Positions 1-10,927 of a stretch of DNA of 64,000 nucleotides are shown here, piece by piece; the stretch's first letter is position 1; every line of letters starts with the position of its first letter. Location: the NCBI RefSeq assembly GCF_000210295.1, contig NC_026743.1, positions 1,612,001 to 1,676,000 on the forward strand. The letters are read 5' to 3'. Source of the DNA: Trypanosoma brucei gambiense DAL972. Lineage: Eukaryota; Euglenozoa; Kinetoplastea; Trypanosomatida; Trypanosomatidae. The translations under genes and the position numbers were made by a program. The notes below the pieces were generated by a model. The model was not told the origin of the DNA. It saw only the letters and a list, made by a program, of their open reading frames with translations, and did no database searches.

Positions 1-985
1 GTGTATGTTTTTGTGGTGCTTCCGTGTGGTTGCGGTGAATAATTTTCCCCTACAACCGGCGGTTCTCTTTAATTTTTTTTTCCCCCTCCCTTCTTCTCCC
101 TTCCTCTTTCCTATTGATTTTATAGCCTTATTCCGTAAGACCAAACACTACAAATCACCATGGACACATCCAAGCGTCACATTATTTCTCATCGCTCGGG
201 GTTGTAAGGAATTCTGTTTTACCCGTTTTTTTTTCCCCCTCCACCGTTAACCCTCCTGTCCTCTAACTTTCCATTTCCTTCTCTCCACAGTTTTTTTATA
301 CGAGTGGTGTACCCGTGCGTAAGAGCAGGCGAATTCAGGTTTATGTATATATGCATTCCTCTTTCTCTCTTTCTCTCTATATATATGTGTACATGTTTTC
401 TTTTATTTGGTATTACCTTCGTGAACAGCTGCCTAATATGGTGGAAAATACTCTTTTTTTTTTCCCCTCTCTCTCTCTCCATTTTTGATTCTGCTACGGA
501 AAAGGATATTAAGGAAGGAGGGAGGAGCGTAGTTCCACCTGAGAGACCGTACGACAAGTGCTAACAACCGGATAACGTCAGCTCAGAGAGGGAAGTAACG
601 AAGAAGAGGGAGAGAACAGAACCCGAGTAACGAAATCGACATCGACATTAGGTAACACTTTCTGGAGGAATATTTGTCGTCTTCTTTAATATTATTTTTT
701 TTTTTGTATTTTACGTGTTGCTCTTGTTTATCTTTCGTGTTCGCCTGGTTGGCAGCTGCGGGTGATTAAGAGTCATACGAAACAAAGGCGAGAGTGCAAG
801 GAAAGGTCACACAGCAAACAGAAAAAAAAAATTACGATATTAATAGCAGGAGAAATACTCATACGCTGTTGGGTAAGCTCACAAAACGTTGTCGCAGCTG
901 TACAATCCCCCCTACAAGCGCACACATTTATACGAGTAATAATCACCTAAACGCTACACGGGTTCAGGTGTGTAGGTGAGTACCA
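1..985 (+). other. Spacer and leader of EF-hand gene
   Basis: No credible gene. Long T/C tracts occur at about 60-120, 360-400 and 430-480. The last strong tract (about 685-735) is followed by an AG at 754-755, a plausible spliced-leader acceptor. From there to 986 there is no ATG, so the first ATG of that mRNA would be the start of the next gene. Confidence 0.6.
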
Positions 986-2635
986 ATGAGCTTAAGACTT
1001 GGTCAGCCGACATCCGAGCAGAGAAACCGACGGGTGTTTCTCCGCTTCACCCCCATTGTTAATGAGGGAACTGAAGAAGGCAAACTGTCCTCTAGCCTTT
1101 CAACAACTACGATGACTTCGAACACGTCATTAGTTGAGGAGCAGTCGCGCAATATCGCCACTAACGTCGATTCAACCCCCAAGTCAAGTATGCCACCTCT
1201 TCCTATCCCTGAAAAGATCGGGAGTAAAAGCAACACACCTCAGGGACTGCTGTCACCGCAGAAAGTCATGAAGGAAGAGGCAGGTGCCATGCAATCACCG
1301 GACAACATACGCTCCCCTGGAAATAGAAAAAAGAAAAATGATGAATCTCCTGTTCGACTAAGCACTGATTCCTTAACTCAGCAGGAGAGTATGCACCTTG
1401 GGACCATATACACTCGTTACGCCTCCTTTTCACCAAAGGAGGGTTGTTTGGTTAATCTCCTGAATGATGTCACTGGTGCGGGATCTGTTAGCGAATGTGA
1501 TGTGTGGCTTTACCAACTTGAAAATGTCTTGGGGGTGCCCCGCAGAGAACTGTGCGGCGGAACTCTTGGTATCAGGCCAGAATCATCTGAGTCCCCGAAA
1601 CAACAATCATATGGACCCAGACGCATGTTGACGTATGGTGAGGTGTTGCGTTTCGCAACCTGGTTGAAGTCTGCGCATAAAATGCGCATTGGACCAAGAC
1701 ATGCGTCACTGCCGTCTAATTCTACCCCGGTGAAAGGTGCAGGTAAAGCGGCCGATGACACACCAAGTAAGACTGCCACGCATTCCGGGCGAGAGATAAA
1801 AAAACTGGACGGCATTAAGAGGCCAAAAGAGAGTGCGAAGTTCAATATCGGCACTGGAAAGGGAAAGCGGGATAGTGGACCCTCCAGGCTGTTCACACCA
1901 ACTACGGGGAGTAGTGAAGTTCACATGCCCTCCATCGGCAAACGACCGGGTTCGACATCTGTTAGCACGACCACACGCGGTTACAATTTGGAGCTGCAAT
2001 CTTTCGCCGAATTGGGCGGTGGCTCGGATGGCACCGGAACCATCCGCCTCATTGATTTGAAGCGGATGTTGCAGTCTTTCAGCATCGAGGCCACCTTTGG
2101 CACGTGTGTGGGACGGGTGATTGATAAAAATAACACGGGATGCATTACCTTTGAAGAGTTTTTGTGGGTTCTCGAGTTTGGTGTGCGGGGGATGGGCCCA
2201 GCGGCTGCTATCCATGACCATCTGGCTGCGCCTCTCACACCTCAAAATGTAGTCACGCCCCCAGTATCCACGGAGAGGTCTCCGGCCTCTGGCAACAAAG
2301 GGAGGTCGACCAAACCGTCACCATCAAAAAAAGGCCGACTTGCGGCAACACTTGAAGCAATACGCAAGTCATTTGCAGCCCAGTCCGAGAAGTTGTCTCC
2401 ATATTTGACCAGCCTCAAGACCGAGCGCAGGTCGAGGAGCGGCAGGCGGTCACCCAACAACCTTCGAAAAGACCGCAGGAAGCTGAGCATCTCACCCTGC
2501 CGAGGTCTGCTCACACGCTCTACGCCCGGACGACGCTGTTCCTCACGCAAGAAGAGCCGTGGCAGGTCTCCGACAAATAGAGGTACCGGCAAGAGATTAC
2601 ATACGGCCAGAAAGGATGTAGCACTCGGGGCGTAG
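986..2635 (+). CDS. EF-hand domain protein with basic Ser/Arg-rich tail
   Basis: A 549-residue protein. One well-formed EF-hand loop is visible at about residues 380-391 (D-K-N-N-T-G-C-I-T-F-E-E), preceded at about 344-358 by a degenerate partner loop rich in Gly (GGGSDGTGTIRL). The pair suggests a calcium-binding or ex-calcium-binding module in the middle of an otherwise low-complexity protein. The N-terminal 130 residues are Ser/Thr/Pro-rich; residues from about 470 to the end are strongly basic with many SP/RS dipeptides, resembling a microtubule- or nucleic-acid-binding or phospho-regulated tail. No signal peptide or membrane segment. The start is the first ATG after the candidate acceptor at 754. 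The exact function is not recognisable; the EF-hand call is from the loop sequence alone. Confidence 0.85.
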   Translation: MSLRLGQPTSEQRNRRVFLRFTPIVNEGTEEGKLSSSLSTTTMTSNTSLVEEQSRNIATNVDSTPKSSMPPLPIPEKIGSKSNTPQGLLSPQKVMKEEAGAMQSPDNIRSPGNRKKKNDESPVRLSTDSLTQQESMHLGTIYTRYASFSPKEGCLVNLLNDVTGAGSVSECDVWLYQLENVLGVPRRELCGGTLGIRPESSESPKQQSYGPRRMLTYGEVLRFATWLKSAHKMRIGPRHASLPSNSTPVKGAGKAADDTPSKTATHSGREIKKLDGIKRPKESAKFNIGTGKGKRDSGPSRLFTPTTGSSEVHMPSIGKRPGSTSVSTTTRGYNLELQSFAELGGGSDGTGTIRLIDLKRMLQSFSIEATFGTCVGRVIDKNNTGCITFEEFLWVLEFGVRGMGPAAAIHDHLAAPLTPQNVVTPPVSTERSPASGNKGRSTKPSPSKKGRLAATLEAIRKSFAAQSEKLSPYLTSLKTERRSRSGRRSPNNLRKDRRKLSISPCRGLLTRSTPGRRCSSRKKSRGRSPTNRGTGKRLHTARKDVALGA

Positions 2636-4666
2636 AACCTTAACTTTCTGTGTGGTGGAGACAGACAGGGATAGCTAAAGTACGCAATGTGTCTGTGCGT
2701 GTGTATGTGTACGTGTAGGTGTAGGTGGGTGGTTATACTCTTCTAGCAACGCTCTTACATGCAGTGAGAGTGCTCCTAAGTGTTTGAGGAATTATGAAGT
2801 CAGGAGCAGATGGTAGCCGGGGGCGTGCTTGTTGTATGTAGAGGCCCTGTTGCTAATTTTTCATCCACAAATGCGTGCAAATATTTGAGCGGTGTGGTGT
2901 TGGAGGGCGGTACCTATTGAGTAGTTGCTGCGAGGTGGAGGAGTGAGTGTCCTAGTAGCACTGTAAAGGTTACTGTCGAGTGTAGCGGAAATTCGTGTGA
3001 ATGAAAATCGAAATGGAAGGCAATGGTTGCTGTGCGCGTATGCTCCAGCGTACATTTCTTCTCTTTCGATTATTTAGAGGGGAAACAAGAGGACAAGGAC
3101 GAGGGAAGTGGTAGAGTGCAAAGAGGGGGGGGGGCAGGCCGAGTGATGGTTTCCCCCTTTTCAGTGTTTTACGGTGAGAAGTGGACAGACACGATGGGGG
3201 AGTGAGAAGAGGAAAGAGGATGTGTGGGGTAGTGGAATGTAAATATGTGTGATCACTTCTAGTTTATTGTGTTGTATCGGCAAACCGGTCCTGCATGTGA
3301 GGGTTGTGAACCGACTACGGCGTTTAATCTTGTTGATTATTTCTAAACTTTTTCATTTGCTTCGCCTTCCACCATTTGCTTGGCATTCCCCCCTTAGTAT
3401 TCATCGGTTTAAATTCTTTCGTTTGTTGGTTTCTCCGTCAAACTGCCATAGGGCGGCACGCCAATTCGTATATATATATCTTAAGCTACAATTTTTGTCT
3501 TTGCTGCTGTTGTTTTTTCTTTTCCACTGCTTCCCATGCTTAACTTTCTTCGTGGCACGCTTGCCATTCCCCTCGGAGCAAGTACAGACCTGTGAAGAAG
3601 TTTAGGAAAAGCCCGAAGATAATAAGGGGAACAAAACGAGTGGCATGGCGAGGCAGGCAAATATGTTAGCTCAGAAGAAGTGTGGTGGCACACCTTTTGT
3701 GGCTATTTGCCCACTGCAACAGGCATTTGCTTCACTCACCATTTAAAAGAAACCATGTATCAAAAGTCCTATCATTTGTGTATTCGTGCTTTTTTTTTTC
3801 GGTTTTCGGTTGTTGTTGTTTTTTTCGCCGCGCGCTTTTTGCCCTTGCTGTTTTATCGTCTCTCTCTCTCCTTCCCTTTCCCCCCTTTTGGTCACTTACC
3901 GCCATGAGTAGCAAGCAGACGAGGAAATGAAATCCCATCTTGCACTTGCGTATTTCTCTTCGCACGTTCCATGTGTTCATGAAGTTCACATGCGTTTCTC
4001 TTTTCACACCCGGTCATATATATCTTTGAACACCCCTTTGTTAAACTTTTTATGTTATTACCTGTGGTGGGTTTGGGAAGTGAGAAAGCGGGAGGGGAAA
4101 GGAACGACTGCAAAATAGTGCCTTGGGGGGGGAGGGGGGCTCTGTGTTGATGTGTCCCTTTTCCTTTTCAGCCTTTTTTTTTGCCTTTTCCGCGCATAAA
4201 ATGTAAGGTGCCCAGGGGCGCATTTTCATCGTTCCCGCCCCACGCATATGTGTGTCAGTTGTGCTAGTGGGTCTGCGCGTAAATGCTAGGATGTGGATGT
4301 GGATTTTCAGATGTACCCATATCTGTTCACTCTTGTTTGCTTGTTTTCACTATATATATATATATATACATATATATGGGTGCATGTATATTTGATTAAA
4401 GTGCCTCGTTCTGTTTTACCCACACCCCGAATTTGTTTGTGCCACTGTCTTCCCTCTTCTTATACCCTTTGCCAATGCTGAAACTTTTTCTTTTACTTTC
4501 AATGTGCCCACCTTCTTGTACGCTGTGTGTACTTTCAAATGTGTTCCTGCGTGCGTTATATATGTCATTGTTTTCATGTTTCCTTCCCCTCTATACCCCT
4601 CCGTTTCTTCTTGTGTTTCATCTGCTCACATATGATTTGTAGTGCACGTGGGGTTGCGGTTTCCTG
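2636..4666 (+). other. 2-kb spacer without a supported gene
   Basis: Short open frames here are T-rich and low-complexity and look like UTR. A TG-rich stretch lies at 2693-2731, a G run at 3125-3134, T-rich tracts at 3788-3835 and 4166-4180, and a TA repeat at 4351-4377. A C/T tract (about 4578-4625) followed by AG at 4641-4642 is the likely acceptor for the DENN gene. Confidence 0.5.
4351..4377. repeat. (TA)n microsatellite
   Basis: Uninterrupted TA run with a single CA interruption, in the spacer before the DENN gene. Confidence 0.9.
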
Positions 4667-6904
4667 ATGCCCTCCTCTCAGTGGCTAATTTGTTTAGCAT
4701 CCATCCGGTTTGACATCGACATAGGCCCTGTCGTGGATCACGTTGCTCCCCATGACGTTTTAACTGAAGAGGGGAAGCGACTCCTCACGCAGGCCAGTTT
4801 TCCTGACTGCAATCCGGAGTACGGACACGACCTTATCTTCTATTTTCAAATGAAGGAGGACTCTCTTGGTGCAAGCAATACACATAGGAAGGACGCTGAA
4901 GGTTCGAGGAATGGCGCCAACACATCTGTGTCCACAACCGTAAAGGACCCTACCTTACGCACTCTAACCTCGGCGACAAATATTTATGGAGCAACTTACT
5001 TCCGTCAAAAGAATGATGCGTCGGTGCCGCGTGGCTACGTCCAGCAGGCCTTCGTATTGTTGTCTCGTTTGCCTTACTTAGTTGTGCATGAGCTCATTCT
5101 GCGCGTTGTAGCTCCTCGCCTCTGTCAGTGTTGTCCGTTCTCGCCTGACACGGAGGTGAAGCCGGTGCTGAGTGCTCTGTCGGCCGTACCGTTCACGGCT
5201 TTTGAGCTGGACCCTCTCTTTAATCCCACTCAGTGGTCGCAAGAGGGTGTGTTGGAGCGGGCCCTAGAGGAGATTGGGGGCTGGCCGACGCCCCATCCGC
5301 ACGTTCAGTATGACGTCACGCTCCTTGGTCAGTCTTTCTCATTTATAACGGTAACACGACGGCTGCAAGCACTGGGTGTGCAACGACCAGTAGGTCCACG
5401 CCGGCATGTGATGAATTTAGATAGGCGTGTTGTATTTTTAGGAAATAAGCACCAATCAATGTGCGAGTATAGTATGCTTCCGCTTTACACGCTTCTGAAT
5501 GAGCATCTCAGCAATCTAACTCGCGTATGGGAGCTCATACTTTCGCATGAGCCTCTATTTATTTGGAGCAATACACCTTCAATGGCATCTGGTGCCGCAA
5601 TAGCTGTTGTATCTCTCATTGAGCCGGTTGTATATAACGGCCTTTTACGTCCTTACTTGACGGTGCAAGATGAGTCGTTTGCCTACCTGAGCCAGTTGGG
5701 AAAGGCAGAACCGTTCTCACGGAGCGATAGTGTTGTTGTGGCGTCCACAAACCCGTTCTTTTTCCGCGCGTTTGATGGCTGGCGGAACCGACTGACTGTG
5801 ATGGACAGACTGGCTCGTAGCAGTGGAAGTGCGAAGGTGGTGGGAGGGGAAACTGTTGGTAGCGGAAACGATAGTGATCCCGCAGTGCACGACGACAACA
5901 CTGTCCCTGTTGTTTCTCGACAGAATAGTGGGAGTGCGTGCCCCTCACCCATACCGGATGGCAACCCGAGCGGGTGCATTCCTTCGCCCGTTTCACCGTT
6001 TGTCCTCACGTACGAAAGTTTTCACCCCACCCTGACCGCCGCCAAAAAATCGGTGGCGCGTAGTGCATCCCCCTCTCAACGTGCACACACAGCTCTCCCG
6101 AGCGCGCGGGGTGCAAGTTCTTTCACGTCACCGTTCTCGTTTTTAGTTGACCACCGTACGCAAACCGCCGTTCTGCTCAGGCGATTGGAACAGGCGTCAC
6201 ATTTGAATGCAGAGGCTCAGCTGGCTATGCTGAACATGCACAATCTGGATGCTTGTGGTTGCTCAGACGACAATGTAGCCGACGGCTCTGAGGGTGGCGT
6301 AGGGGCTGTTGGGAGCGGTGACCACGGAGGTGGAGCGAACAACTTGCGCCAGTTTTTCCAGCATAATATTGCCGATGATATAGTGAGAAAGTTCTTCGTG
6401 ACGCTAACGCAGGAATTTCTCATGCCCGTGCGCGCCTGGTTCCAGGTGGCAACGAGCAATTTCAACCTTTTTCATCTGTGCGACCCTGCCATCTATGCGG
6501 CTCTCTCGTCCGAGTCGTTTTTGCAGTTCCTCAAGAACAGCAGAGAGGGCATACCCTCCTTCCTTTCCCATCACCCGTACAAAAAATACAGCGGTATGTA
6601 CAAGCGCTTTGCTAGGGGTTGTTTGTTTCAGTCGTTCCTTTTAAAGTTAGTGGATACAAAGATACGACGTGAACTGGAAGAACTGCAGCTGGATGTTTGG
6701 GCCGCTGAATATACGACGGAGAGGGAACGAGTGGAGATGATTGTTTCGCTCCTGAAGCTTGTGGAAAGGGAGGTGGCGCATTCCCTGGATCCTGATGTTG
6801 TATTTGTCACCTCAGCGGTGTCGTTGCTTGTGGGGATGGCAACATATGTTAGCGAGTCGCTGCGAGATGAGCTGATGGCTGCGATAAGTAGGTTGAAGCC
6901 CTGA
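4667..6904 (+). CDS. DENN domain protein, DENND6 (FAM116) type
   Basis: A 745-residue protein matching the DENND6/FAM116 layout from end to end. The upstream DENN part starts at once (FDIDIGPVVDHV, residues 14-25, then SFPDCNPEYG). The family hallmark YGATYFRQ is near residue 107, followed by RGYVQQAFVLLSRLPY. The central DENN core lies near 287-335 (WELILSHEPLFIWS, then SLIEPVVYNGLLRPYLTVQD), followed by the family's TNPFF. DENND6 proteins are Rab exchange factors; the human members act on Rab14 in endocytic recycling. A Rab-GEF role in the endosomal system is therefore inferred from family. An insertion of about 110 residues (about 385-498), rich in Ser, Gly and Pro, separates the DENN core from the C-terminal helical part and is probably disordered. 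The family call is confident; the Rab partner cannot be read from sequence. Confidence 0.9.
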   Translation: MPSSQWLICLASIRFDIDIGPVVDHVAPHDVLTEEGKRLLTQASFPDCNPEYGHDLIFYFQMKEDSLGASNTHRKDAEGSRNGANTSVSTTVKDPTLRTLTSATNIYGATYFRQKNDASVPRGYVQQAFVLLSRLPYLVVHELILRVVAPRLCQCCPFSPDTEVKPVLSALSAVPFTAFELDPLFNPTQWSQEGVLERALEEIGGWPTPHPHVQYDVTLLGQSFSFITVTRRLQALGVQRPVGPRRHVMNLDRRVVFLGNKHQSMCEYSMLPLYTLLNEHLSNLTRVWELILSHEPLFIWSNTPSMASGAAIAVVSLIEPVVYNGLLRPYLTVQDESFAYLSQLGKAEPFSRSDSVVVASTNPFFFRAFDGWRNRLTVMDRLARSSGSAKVVGGETVGSGNDSDPAVHDDNTVPVVSRQNSGSACPSPIPDGNPSGCIPSPVSPFVLTYESFHPTLTAAKKSVARSASPSQRAHTALPSARGASSFTSPFSFLVDHRTQTAVLLRRLEQASHLNAEAQLAMLNMHNLDACGCSDDNVADGSEGGVGAVGSGDHGGGANNLRQFFQHNIADDIVRKFFVTLTQEFLMPVRAWFQVATSNFNLFHLCDPAIYAALSSESFLQFLKNSREGIPSFLSHHPYKKYSGMYKRFARGCLFQSFLLKLVDTKIRRELEELQLDVWAAEYTTERERVEMIVSLLKLVEREVAHSLDPDVVFVTSAVSLLVGMATYVSESLRDELMAAISRLKP

Positions 6905-8227
6905 TGATGCGGGGGAGCGGGAGGGTAAATTGTAAGGAAGTGTATGTGTGAGGCCAGAGCAGGACAATAAATATTGCTAATGTAAGGGCGCAAAAGTGCA
7001 TACGAGTAGGTGCTTCTATTTCCCCCCTCCTTTTTTGCCCCTCTTCTCTTTGACCATTGTTTTGCGTTAAATTTTGCTGTTCTTTTTTTTTTTTTTTCGT
7101 TGTTCTTGTTTCACTTGTATCTGACCTAATATGTTGGTGTCAGCTGAAGGAAAACTGCTTGCCAGAAGGAAAGTTCATCCTGTTTGAGCTTCCCTCCTTC
7201 TGAATTAGTGGTCTGCAGCCGCTGGTAAACCCCTTCAACTCTTTCTCTGCACGAGCCATGAAGAATATATATATATATACATATATATCAATATGTATAT
7301 GTTGCAGCCATAATGTGTACTAGCATGGAAGCGTTCGCTTGCCTACTTGGAAGTATGTTGGGGGGAATTGTTTCCCCGTGTTGGCCTGGTGTTTTTTCAT
7401 CCTCTTTTTTGTTTGTCCTTTGTTCATATAACTCGTTTTGTGTTAGCGATATATATATATATATATATCTTTCGCCATATTCAAGTGAGACAATGTGCGA
7501 AAGAACGGATGGAGGCGTGGGGAGCCGATTCTGTCTGACCGTTGCTTGCCTTTACCTTTCCTTGCTTTTCCACATGTAAACGTTAACTACCACCCTTTGT
7601 GTCTTTCGTTACTTCACCCTTGCATTTCCTTGCCTTAGGTGTGGACATAAGGAGGGTACCGCGACAGAACATAGGGGAGTTTTTTTTTTTTTTGTGCATA
7701 CGTATATCTGCGTTTGTGTCCTCTCATCAACCGCAATGCCACAGAAACGGCATACCACTTCTTAGGATTCCCTTCGTGACGCGAATATGCGAAGGGGTCC
7801 CTTTTTATCTAACCGCTTGTGTGGTCCCGTGCTTGTGCGAAACCATAGGGGTATAGGCGGCGCATGGGGACCGAACTGCCCACAGAGGTTATGGAAGGGA
7901 GGAATAAGTGAATGGACATGGACGGATTCATCAAAATTATCTGCCAGTAGTTTACCACCCGTTCACCACAGTTAGTTGCATCGACCACCCATCAATGCTT
8001 TGTACAAGAAGAGCATCTTTCCCCTTTCTTTTTTGTCCGACTCGGAAGGTGAAAGAAGATTGAAAAGAGACAATATTGACAGCCATAGAGGGCTTGCAGC
8101 GTGGGATAGTGTGCGCACTTGGGGTGTACAAGTGGGTACGCAAAAAAATAGTTCCCCCTCCCTCGAAATTTTGTTTCTGGCGTTTTCGTCACGCCTTTTT
8201 TTTTGTATTTGAGGGTGCTGTGCATAC
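6905..8227 (+). other. 1.3-kb spacer
   Basis: Nothing coding is supported. It holds two TA runs (7266-7288 and 7449-7469), a T12 tract near 7681 and a T-rich tract near 8196-8206 just before the GNAT gene. Confidence 0.5.
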
Positions 8228-9274
8228 ATGTTACTTAGTGATGAGCACCTGGCATTGCTGGCGAAATACTACGCCACGGTAGAGTTCACAGGTGAACAGA
8301 AGGACGCGCTCATAGAGAAATACTGGGAGGCAAATGAAGCTGAGCGCAAGGCCATCGCGAGGGCCTACGCATCGCTCTTTGCCAATGACGCGGACTTCAT
8401 TCAGCGACTGCTTGCCCACTACGATATGCATGTTAGCCCGCATATGAGTCAGGGTGCGAGCAGTTGCAATGAGAACGGTGAACCCTGCAAGAGTGAGGCG
8501 GAGTTATCGGCAGGCGCTCCCGCTGAACAGGACGGAAACGGCTCCAATAACGGCAGTCTACCGGCGCGGCCGGCGAAGCCGTCGAAAGGGCCAAGTGGCC
8601 AACAACTCACGTACTCTCAATTGGTTCTGCGTACGGCAATACAGGACCAATATTCCAAACTTAGTGGTGACGGCCCCTTTCCGATGGCCTTCGGTTTGGT
8701 TTTGTCCGAGGAGGAGCGCCGTGAAGTCATAGATTTGTACTCTCTGCAATTCCAATACCCCGATCAACCAGAGCTGCAGCGTCTTGTCATACTCCCCCAA
8801 ACGCATTCCACTCGTACCAGGCGTCGTGCGAAAGGGAGCTACACATGGTACCTACGCTCGCTCAACACTAATGAAATGGTGTGCGCCGTGACAATTATGG
8901 CACACCACTATGAAACGCACCACTTCGTCGAGGTGCCGCTGTTCGCAACTGGGGTTGGGTATAAGAAGCATGGCTTCGGCAGGCTGATGAACGCAGCACT
9001 ACTGCAGTGGTGTGTAGAGACGGGGTTCGAGTTTGTGATGATATCCGCTGACGTTAAGGCGATTCCTTTTTGGTCCCATCTTGGCTATAAAACTATGGAA
9101 AAATCTGAACTCACACGTATTGTCTTCTATTATGAGCACAACTGTTATAAATTTAAGGGCGCTGAGGTTATGATTCGGTACTGCCGTACGTGGCCTACGG
9201 ACGGAGTAAAAGAGGCATTGGCTCGAGTGCAGAAGGTGATCGTGTCGGGACATGTGGGTTTAATGGATGCCTAG
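8228..9274 (+). CDS. GNAT-family N-acetyltransferase
   Basis: A 348-residue protein with a C-terminal GNAT fold. The acetyl-CoA pyrophosphate loop (motif A) is read as YKKHGFGRLMNAAL from about residue 244, matching the Q/R-x-x-G-x-G/A pattern with K-K-H-G-F-G. A beta strand (FEFVMISAD) and the motif B segment AIPFWSHLGYKTM follow, where FW..LGY is the usual family ending. The N-terminal 70 residues are a charged helical region, followed by a Gly/Ser/Pro-rich linker (about 75-120). The length and the helical N-terminal half are unlike small N-alpha-acetyltransferases and closer to chromatin or protein lysine acetyltransferases, but the substrate cannot be assigned. No targeting signal seen. 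Confidence 0.8.
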   Translation: MLLSDEHLALLAKYYATVEFTGEQKDALIEKYWEANEAERKAIARAYASLFANDADFIQRLLAHYDMHVSPHMSQGASSCNENGEPCKSEAELSAGAPAEQDGNGSNNGSLPARPAKPSKGPSGQQLTYSQLVLRTAIQDQYSKLSGDGPFPMAFGLVLSEEERREVIDLYSLQFQYPDQPELQRLVILPQTHSTRTRRRAKGSYTWYLRSLNTNEMVCAVTIMAHHYETHHFVEVPLFATGVGYKKHGFGRLMNAALLQWCVETGFEFVMISADVKAIPFWSHLGYKTMEKSELTRIVFYYEHNCYKFKGAEVMIRYCRTWPTDGVKEALARVQKVIVSGHVGLMDA

Positions 9275-9289
9275 GGCGATTCTCCTTGC

Positions 9290-9326
<37 letters not shown>

Positions 9327-10102
9327 ATGTTAATCATAATTACACGACAAAAGGAAAGTCGGGCCTCATTTGTTGCTCTCTATCTCTTTGTGCGTTGGTT
9401 TGCGTACGTAAAGTGTTACCTCCCCGGCTAAGTGTGTTTGCTGTTTGGCGGGAGCAAAAGAAAAAAAGGAAACGAAACCGGTAGCGATGCATTGATACGT
9501 GTGTGTGTGTGCTCACACTCGCGCATTGTGCACCATTAAGTATTTCAAGATATACGAATACGTATATGCGAACTCGTATAGGATAGTTGTTAATTCTGGC
9601 CCCTTCTATCTATATTTTTTGTTTGTTACTTTTCTCCTGCACTCTTGTGTTGTCATAGTGTTGTATTTTTACACATTTCCCCCTTCCTAATTGCAGCACT
9701 TGTGACCCCGTGGCAGTGTGCCTGCTTACGTGTGTTGGTGCCCCATCAACTCTGTGAAGGTGAGAGTGCAGAGCGAAGGGATAAAAGTAAACAAGATAAA
9801 AGGGTGATAAAAGAAAAAAAAGAAAAAAGGGAGGGAGGAAGAAAAAAAAGAAAAAGGTTACCCAAGGTAACCGTGAGGAGAGTGGAAGGAGGGAGTGTAA
9901 GAAGAAAAGTACAGGAAAGACCGCAATTCCACTCACTCGGACAAAACCCTCAAATACGTACCGCGCATTTGTCCATCCGCACGGGCCTAGCGGAGCCAAA
10001 CAAACAAACGAGGGTGAGACAGGTAGTAGAGATCCAGGTTAATAAACTGTAATTTGTACCAAACGAAAGGCGCACGAGATACCAAAGTAACGCTGAAGGA
10101 GG
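9275..10102 (+). other. Spacer with TG repeat and ATG-free purine-rich leader
   Basis: A (TG)n run occupies 9294-9323. A pyrimidine tract ends at a likely acceptor AG at 9695-9696. From 9697 to 10102 there is no ATG, and about 9775-9910 is almost pure A/G. This would be a 406-nt leader for the J-protein mRNA. Confidence 0.5.
9294..9323. repeat. (TG)n microsatellite
   Basis: About 15 uninterrupted TG units shortly after the GNAT stop codon. Confidence 0.95.
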
Positions 10103-10927
10103 ATGAACTCTATGGATGATGCGGCAATTGTAAATCACGTTATCAACAACAGAAACAACTACTACCGTATTTTGTTTTTGGAACGCACTGCCACCAACGA
10201 GGAGATAAAGGCAAACTACAAGAAGATGGCCTTGAAGTGCCATCCGGACAAGAACAAACACAAAAATGCGAGTGACGCATTCAAACTGCTAGGCACCGCA
10301 AACAGCGTCCTCTCAGATCAGGCGAGGCGACGAATTTACGATTCCCAGGGTGCTGAAGCCGTACGGCGGCACGATAATGGCGGGATGGGCCACAGGGCAC
10401 CTGGACACGGTGCATATTACAACGCTAACGACCTCTTCGAGGAGTTTTTTGGGCGTGCTCATCGTATGCATACTGAGCGGCCGTTTGCACACGAAGCCGA
10501 AGTACCCGTTAATTTACTGATGGCGCTGCCGTTGATCTTCTTCGTGATTCTGGCGTTACTCATCCAGTCGTCTCTTACTGACTTAAGTGATTATTCAAAT
10601 CCCCATATGCGCAGGGGTGGTGGCGGTGGTGATGGCATAGATACCTTCAGTTTGACGCCAGACCCCGAGCGTGGACATGTTGTGGAACGTTTAACGGCTC
10701 TGAAGGGAGCGCGGGTGAAGTATTATGTCAAACCGAAGTGGAACGAGCGGGCGTCGCGTGGGAGTGCTGACGTGCGTCGAATGGAAAGGAACGTCGTGCA
10801 ACAGCAGCAAGAATCTCTGGCTCGTCGCTGTGAGGCGGAGTCGCTCTCCTACAGAGCACGCGGGCGAAAGGAAACGCCCCCGGTCTGCTCCGAATACGAG
10901 TCTTTGCGTCAAGCCATGCACCGTTAG
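10103..10927 (+). CDS. ER membrane J protein, DNAJB12/DNAJB14-like
   Basis: A 274-residue protein. The J domain fills residues about 17-85 (NNYYRILFLERTATNEEIKANY, quoted in part) with the HPD motif at 47-49, so it should stimulate an Hsp70 ATPase. A single hydrophobic segment follows at about 135-156 (VNLLMALPLIFFVILALL). The region after it has the order of the DUF1977 tail of DNAJB12/14: SLTPDPERGHVVERLT, then VKYYVKPKW, then a late LSYRARG. There is no Gly/Phe-rich region or zinc finger, so it is a type III J protein. Family knowledge places such proteins in the ER membrane with the J domain in the cytosol, acting in membrane-protein quality control; that location is inferred. The start is the first ATG after a 406-nt ATG-free leader. 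Confidence 0.88.
   Translation: MNSMDDAAIVNHVINNRNNYYRILFLERTATNEEIKANYKKMALKCHPDKNKHKNASDAFKLLGTANSVLSDQARRRIYDSQGAEAVRRHDNGGMGHRAPGHGAYYNANDLFEEFFGRAHRMHTERPFAHEAEVPVNLLMALPLIFFVILALLIQSSLTDLSDYSNPHMRRGGGGGDGIDTFSLTPDPERGHVVERLTALKGARVKYYVKPKWNERASRGSADVRRMERNVVQQQQESLARRCEAESLSYRARGRKETPPVCSEYESLRQAMHR

Noticed and set aside
3249..3605. 118-codon open frame in the 2-kb spacer
   Set aside because: Hydrophobic low-complexity translation of a pyrimidine-rich region; no domain and no acceptor just upstream.
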